DNA from: Vanessa cardui | Taxonomy: Eukaryota; Arthropoda; Insecta; Lepidoptera; Nymphalidae | Assembly (NCBI RefSeq): GCF_905220365.1 | Contig: NC_061138.1 | Coordinates: 5,285,814-5,349,813, forward strand | Direction: 5' to 3' | DNA length: 64,000 nt | Part shown: positions 58,658 through 64,000 of the stretch, piece after piece | Layout: every line of letters begins with the position of its first letter | Numbering within the stretch: the stretch's first letter is position 1 | Position numbers and translations under genes: made by a program | The notes under the pieces: generated by a model | Told to the model about the DNA's origin: nothing | Database searches by the model: none | What the model saw: only the letters and a program-made list of their open reading frames with translations

Positions 58658-59935
58658 GATTGGGGAAAAAGTCTTTTCGCATATAGTATGTATGAACTTG
58701 TAATAAAATCTCTTTGGCTATACCATTTGTATCTGGCTGGTTTTGGTATCATTAAAAAGTTTTAATTTTAAAAAAGGTACTTCCAAATTCAAATTAGGAA
58801 TTTGTGTGATTTTCATTTGTTTTTGTTGTTGTTAAAATGAGTGAATCTAAAGAAGAAATTCGATACATTTTAAAATTTTACTATAAAAAAGGTAAAAATG
58901 CAACTCAAGTCGCGAAAAAAAATTGTGATGTTTATGGACCTAATGCAGTATCTGTGAGAGTAGCGCAAGTTTGGTTTAAGCATTTTTAAGCCGGAAATTT
59001 TGATATCAAAGATGTATCTCGCTCTGGTCGACCTGTTACGGACAAAATTGATGCCATTTTTGAAAAAGTGGAGCAAGATCGGCATATTAGTAGTTACGAT
59101 GTAGCTGAAGAACTGGCAATTGACCACAAAACGGTTTTGACTCATTTGAATAAAGCTGGGTACACAAAAAAGCTCGATATATAGGTGCCTCATGAACTCA
59201 CTGAAAGAAACCTAATGAACCGTGTACTCATTTGTGATTCTTTATTACGACGTAATGAAACCGGACCATTTTTGAAGAAGCTGATAGCTGGTGATGAAAA
59301 GTGGATCACATACGACAAGAACGTGCGAAAAAGATCGTGGTCAAAGGCCGGTCAAGCTTCACAGACTGTGGCAAAACCCGGATTAACTCGCAACAAGGTA
59401 ATGCTGTGTGTATGGTGGGATTGGAAGGGCATCATTCATTATGAGCTGTTACCGCCCGGCAGGACCATCGATTCAGAACTGTATTGCGAACAATTGATGA
59501 GATTGAAGCAAGAAATTGAGAGAAAGTGGCCAGAATTGATCAACAGTAGGGGTGTGGTTTTTCACCATGACAACGCTAGACCTCACACATCTTTAGCCAC
59601 TCAACAAAAATTACGAGAGTTTGGCTGGGAGGTATTAATGCATCCGCCGTATAGTCCTGACCTTGCACTTACAGATTTTCATCTGTTTCGGTCTCTGCAG
59701 AATTCCTTAGGCAGTGTCAGGTTAACATCACGAGAGGACTGCCAAAACCACTTGTCGCAGTTTTTCGATCAGAAACCCCAAATTTTTTACAGCAATGGGA
59801 TCATGTCACTACCAACAAGATGGCAAAAAGTTATGGAACAAAATGGCACCTACATACTTTAGTCAAATGTAAATAAACTATAAAAAAAACTTTTTGAATT
59901 TTCATATAAAATACGAAGAAACTTTTTCCCCAACC
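58658..59935 (+). mobile_element. mariner transposon, nearly intact
   Basis: A 1278-bp element. The terminal inverted repeats begin GATTGGGGAAAAAGTCTTTT on the left and, read from the right, GGTTGGGGAAAAAGTTTCTT. TA dinucleotides at 58656-58657 and 59936-59937 are the target duplication expected for Tc1/mariner. It contains one transposase frame broken by two stop codons. End sequence and protein wording fit the cecropia-type mariners (the group of human Hsmar1); that is from memory of the family. Confidence 0.92.
58837..59862 (+). pseudogene. mariner transposase with two nonsense codons
   Basis: One frame of 341 codons from ATG 58837 to the TAG at 59860-59862, with no frameshift but with TAA at 58987-58989 and TAG at 59182-59184. 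Each fits a single base change (a CAA, and a TGG before VPHELTERN). The N-terminal helix-turn-helix domain (YDVAEELAIDHKTVLTHLNK) and the catalytic domain are readable. All three catalytic Asp are present: GDEKW, HHDNARPH and ALTDFHLF, with 34 residues between the second and third. The element cannot make full-length protein now, but it is a young copy. Confidence 0.9.
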
Positions 59936-60755
59936 TATTATAAAGTTCTGTAAATAAATGGTGAACAGTTTATTTTTCGTACATAAAATATTATACCCAA
60001 GACATTAGTAACATTTTAAACAAAATAAAATTTAAAAAAAAAACATAGCCTTTCATTACCTCGAGAAGTTTCGCGTAAAGCGTATTAGCATTAACTACTA
60101 TCGATACTTTCTTTAAATATCAGTTCTACCATGATTCAAAACGATTAGATCGATAACCTAAGAGTTCAAAATCAAATATGGATGATATTTGATTTTGACT
60201 ATCATTTATATGTCAGCCATATACTCATATGATAATAAAGTATATAGAATAAAATTTATATAAATAGTATGTACGTAAAGTCGTTCGTTCTACGTCAGAG
60301 TTCTTTCCAGCCGTATCAGATTTGCCGTCTCATCGGATTATGAGAGCGAAGATGTAAAGAATGCTTTTGCGTTTGCGGACACATTTGCACAGTATTATAT
60401 GTCCTGTCGAGATAGTTAGCCTTCCTGAAATCAGTCAAGAGGATATCATAAAATAAAGACTCAATAATTACATTAATGTATTATGAATTAGGGTATTCCG
60501 AAAGCATTTTTCATAATTTAATGTAATGATAAATGGAAACAAATTAATTTACACTTCACAGAAATTAATTATTCAATTAAAAGTACCCATGTGTAATATT
60601 ATCAGAGAATATACAATAAGACAATAACATATTTTATTTACTTTACTATGAGTCATTTTTAATATTAAGATCATCGGGTAATATAGGTCCTCTTGTTTGG
60701 ATTACATCGACGGCGACCAAATAAATTTCTTTGCGCACGAAACATTAAAATTATA

Positions 60756-60834
60756 TATGTTCCAAACCTTCTCCTCAAAGGGAGAGGAGGCGTTTAGCCC
60801 AGCAGTGGGAATTTAAAGGCTGCTGTTGTTGTAA
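60756..60834 (+). mobile_element. SINE fragment (g), + orientation
   Basis: Reads TATGTTCCAAACCTTCTCCT, CAAAGGGAGAGGAGGCGTTT, AGCCCAGCAGTGGGAATTTA and GGCTGCTGTTGTTGT: the tail-proximal end of the SINE in + sense, 5'-truncated. Confidence 0.85.
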
Positions 60835-61177
60835 ATTTCTATATTTATAGGACAAACGACATTCGTAAGCCTTTAACACTTTATTGAAGGGAAATAGTAT
60901 CAAGATGAACATCTTTCAAACAGGTATTACACCGTAACTAGTTTAGTTATATATTCCTACAAACATATCTAATTTACCGGTTACATTCGATGATATAAAA
61001 TTTTACGGCGTCAGATAACCTTTGACACTAGAAGTTAAGACGCTCATATATTTAGATACCTACGTCTTCCTTTTAATTTATGAAAGTCGATGAGCTTAAT
61101 TGATTTTATTTGATGCGAAAGGGAGTGGTCATTGATTACAATTCTAAAACGTATACACCGCATCAAATCACGTATCA

Positions 61178-61453
61178 CAGTAACGGCCTGTAAATTTCCC
61201 ACAGCTGGAAGTCCAGCAGTGGAAGTCTCTCTTCCTTTGAGAAGGTAAAGAGCATATTGCGCCACGCTGCTCCAATGCGTGTTGCTGGATTCATATGTGA
61301 GAGAATATCGTTGCAATTAGACACAGGTTTCCTCACGATGTTATCCTCAACCGCAGAGCATTAGATACATTTTAAATAAAAATTAAGCACATGAAAATTC
61401 CGTGGTGCTTCTTCCAGTGTCCTTAGCCTTATACCAGTGGGCCATCTCCGCTC
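61178..61453 (-). mobile_element. SINE copy (h), diverged
   Basis: Nearly full length: GGCCTGTAAATTTCCCACAG tail side, CGCCACGCTGCTCCAATGCG, TTTCCTCACGATGTTATCCT, and an A-box region CCAGTGGGCCATCTCCGCT at the right end. The B-box region is degraded. Confidence 0.8.
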
Positions 61454-61961
61454 TTATCATCGTAAGTCAGTTTTTAAGACGGGATTCGAAGTAATTTCTT
61501 ACTTTTCATTATCACTGTTAATGATCTATGGTTAGAGATTTATTTTCACATCAAGAATAATGAAACAGAAGGTGCGCCATGATAGCGAAAAAAGTGTTGT
61601 GTTACAAACAATATTTATTAAACAGGCAGAGTCTGAAGAACTCTGGTCAAGTTTAACGATACTTATGATCTTCCACTGTCTATTGTCGATTTATACAAAA
61701 ATAAAATCATATTAATGTTGGTGGTTTTAAAAATCATACCTCGAAATGTATTTACATTATTTATAATCATTTTTATGATTAGATTTTCAAAATGATAAAC
61801 GGTCGTAAGGTTTAATAATAAAAAAAATTATCTTTAGGAAAATGTACAGTCCTAAGTTATTATGTGTCACAGTTTAAGGTAAATGCAAATTATCTTATTT
61901 AGTACTTGGCGTTCCAAGCATAGCACAGGATACATTTTGAGCGTGAGCATACAAAGAACAA

Positions 61962-62203
61962 TTATGTATTCTGGAAAATGGAAACTAATGCTTTATTTCT
62001 TGATAAAATTTCTTATTCAAAATGAAGGTAAAAAAGAAAATACATCCTGATAAAAGCAGATTGTTAAATAAAAGGGTAACAATTTTATGCCCTGGAAAAT
62101 GGAAACTAATGCTTTATTTCTTGATAAAATTTCTTATTCAAAATGAAAGTAAAAAAGAAATACAACCTGATAAAAGCAGATCGTTAAATAAAAAGGTAAT
62201 TTA
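61962..62203. repeat. Tandem duplication, two 121-base units
   Basis: Units 61962-62082 and 62083-62203 are nearly identical. Both contain CTGGAAAATGGAAACTAATG, TTTCTTGATAAAATTTCTTA and a CCTGATAAAAGCAGAT block. Only a few substitutions and a one-base gap separate them. Confidence 0.9.
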
Positions 62204-64000
62204 AAATCACAGCTTTATAAAATAAGAATTATATATCACATGTCTTACAGTCATAGATTGACAAGACGTAGGAAGCCAGCGAGTTTTATCCTAACGATTT
62301 TCTAACACCGGTCGCCTGCCACCTGTCGCGGCACTTTTTAATCCTGTTAGTTACTTACCATACCATATACATGTAGTCGTTTAGAATTACGCCATTACAT
62401 TTGCCATAGAGTTATAAACGTCTTACAAGCAATTAATTTTAATATAAAATTTATTTTAAAATTGATCGAGTTTGGTTTAATAAAGAAAATTGAACAATTT
62501 TAACGATAAGAATTTGTTGTGCACTTTTTATGATTACAACGATTTTCCATACAAATATTTCATCTTGCAGCTTGTACTTGAAAGTATTAATTCTTTTTTT
62601 TTAATATTGTTTTACAATTGACACAACATTTACAATCCTACTGCGACAAGATACTACTAGATATTTTATTAAAGGAAAAAAGAGAAAAATTGTCAAAAAT
62701 CTTATTAATAATTTTCATATATTATAACATTTATCATTAAGATAAAGTAAGTAAAATTAATAAAGCAAATATTATGTATAGTTAATACGAAGCTGAACTG
62801 TACCGAGCGTTTCTAGGTCTATAGGCGGTCATAGTCCTGCGGTTAATAGAAGTGATTTGAGCTCTAACGCCGAGAACACGCTCGTCCTGTCACCTGCCCC
62901 GGCATTCCTCGCCGAGATTACCTCAAACACCTGCACAACTTACTGAGAGGAAATCTAAATTCCATTTGAGATAAATTATGTCCACTATACGTTGATATTC
63001 ACGATTTAAAATATATATTTTCAAACTAAGAATGCATACGATCGTAACGAACTGTATAGTCATACAAGAACGCAACATTTCAAGTATTTTCTATGCCATC
63101 AACCTCCTAATTTTCACTTATAGCTTTTTATAATTATAATAGTTTTGATATCTGGAACTGTATAATTATGTAGGATTTTAAATGTTTTTAATTCATTATT
63201 TATTTATTAAGTCTAAATACAGTGTAAGTCTGTCTGGACACTTTTTTTAATGCCTACTTAAGTAAGTACTTTACGTGCTTGTAGAGGTCCAGTGGATATT
63301 TTCCTAAATCCTCATTGCTTCGTAAAATATCTTATCAGAAGATTTAACAGCCGTTAAATAAAAGACAGACCCGAGATTTACAATAAAAATTGTTGAGTAG
63401 TAAAATCTCGGGGATTTACAATAAAAAATGTCCATCTGATATTAATTTACAAGTCCTGCCAAACATACTGTTCCCTTGTAGTTATACTATCTTAACACGG
63501 TATCGACTGCCTTATTTCTACTAGTTTTACACCATAACATAAAAATGTATAAAAATTGTTAATGTTTGTGACGTCATCAGAAAATGTTTCTAAAATGAAA
63601 CAACTGGAGTGATACTGGCTTAAAATACATTCGTAGAATCGAAATCCACACATTCTTAAAAATATGTGAAATATGTTTTGTTTAAAAAAAGTATAATTAA
63701 GAGCCTAATATATGACCTCATTTAAGTTAGTTTTTTTTTAGATAATTTTCCCATTAAAATATACGGACATTTGACAGATCGCGATAAAAAAATTCTAAGA
63801 AAATGTAAATTAATTTGAAACTTAATTTTTGCATATTTTATAAAAAAACAATCGTTATTAAAAATTGTTATATTTATTATTAATATTTTAGTCTTATTTT
63901 TATAAACTTAGTTCCTAGATCGTTGTCTAGGTACTAAGATTTAAGAACAATTTCACAGACTCCAATGTCTATATTTGCCTTACGCAATAAGAAGGTCAAT

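Larger units (their letters stand above)
59938..64000. other. Intergenic to window end
   Basis: No gene could be supported. It holds SINE fragments (60756, 61178) and a tandem duplication (61962). GC-richer patches at 60290-60420, 62300-62335 and 62860-62940 carry CACCTG E-boxes in the last two. The remainder is AT-rich. Confidence 0.45.

Noticed and set aside
58870..59193. 107-codon - strand frame
   Set aside because: It is the antisense shadow of the mariner transposase frame.
61962..62203. CRISPR-like or satellite array
   Set aside because: Only two adjacent long units without spacers; a simple tandem duplication.

Overview
The window looks like nuclear DNA of a moth or butterfly (Lepidoptera). 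It is strongly AT-rich and the genes are split by introns with GT-AG borders. It is littered with copies of a tRNA-derived SINE of the kind common in butterflies, and it carries mariner, hAT-type and RTE-type elements. Candidate promoters use the arthropod TCAGT initiator. No CRISPR array, prokaryotic operon or tRNA gene was seen.

Left part (1-20.5 kb). Positions 1092-6220 hold the last four coding exons of an ArfGAP with dual PH domains (ADAP/centaurin-alpha) on the + strand; its zinc-finger ArfGAP half lies left of the window. A decayed RTE-type retrotransposon sits at 11.4-12.7 kb. On the - strand, 20317-14181 holds a four-exon bHLH transcription factor of the TCF21/musculin (insect HLH54F) family, 214 residues after joining. 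Its 4.2-kb third intron contains two SINEs and some non-repetitive islands that may be enhancers.

Middle part (24-39 kb). An apparently intronless GFOD-type oxidoreductase (+) is convergent with mitochondrial Hsp10 (-), so their 3' UTRs probably overlap. Just upstream of Hsp10 is a 51-codon ORF (27690-27535, -) that looks like a secreted peptide. Two carboxylesterases of the intracellular alpha-esterase type follow, tail to tail with 125 bp between their stop codons. Both are 530 residues with the same intron positions and phases and complete catalytic triads, which points to an inverted duplication. The - strand copy has a well-placed TATA/TCAGT core promoter. A 378-bp hAT-type non-autonomous element with a perfect 8-bp target duplication lies just beyond it.

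Right part (39-64 kb). This is mostly gene desert. It contains one intronless gene (47064-48038, +) for a cysteine synthase/beta-cyanoalanine synthase-like PLP enzyme, a family described in Lepidoptera and mites as acquired from bacteria and used against plant cyanide. A nearly intact mariner (58658-59935) has two nonsense codons. The rest is SINE relics, inverted repeats, a 121-bp tandem duplication and scattered GC-richer islands that may be regulatory.

The esterases and the cysteine synthase-like enzyme fit xenobiotic or host-plant chemistry. The other genes are conserved housekeeping or developmental genes. Exon borders were inferred by hand from reading frame, splice consensus and recalled family conservation; no alignment or transcript data were used.
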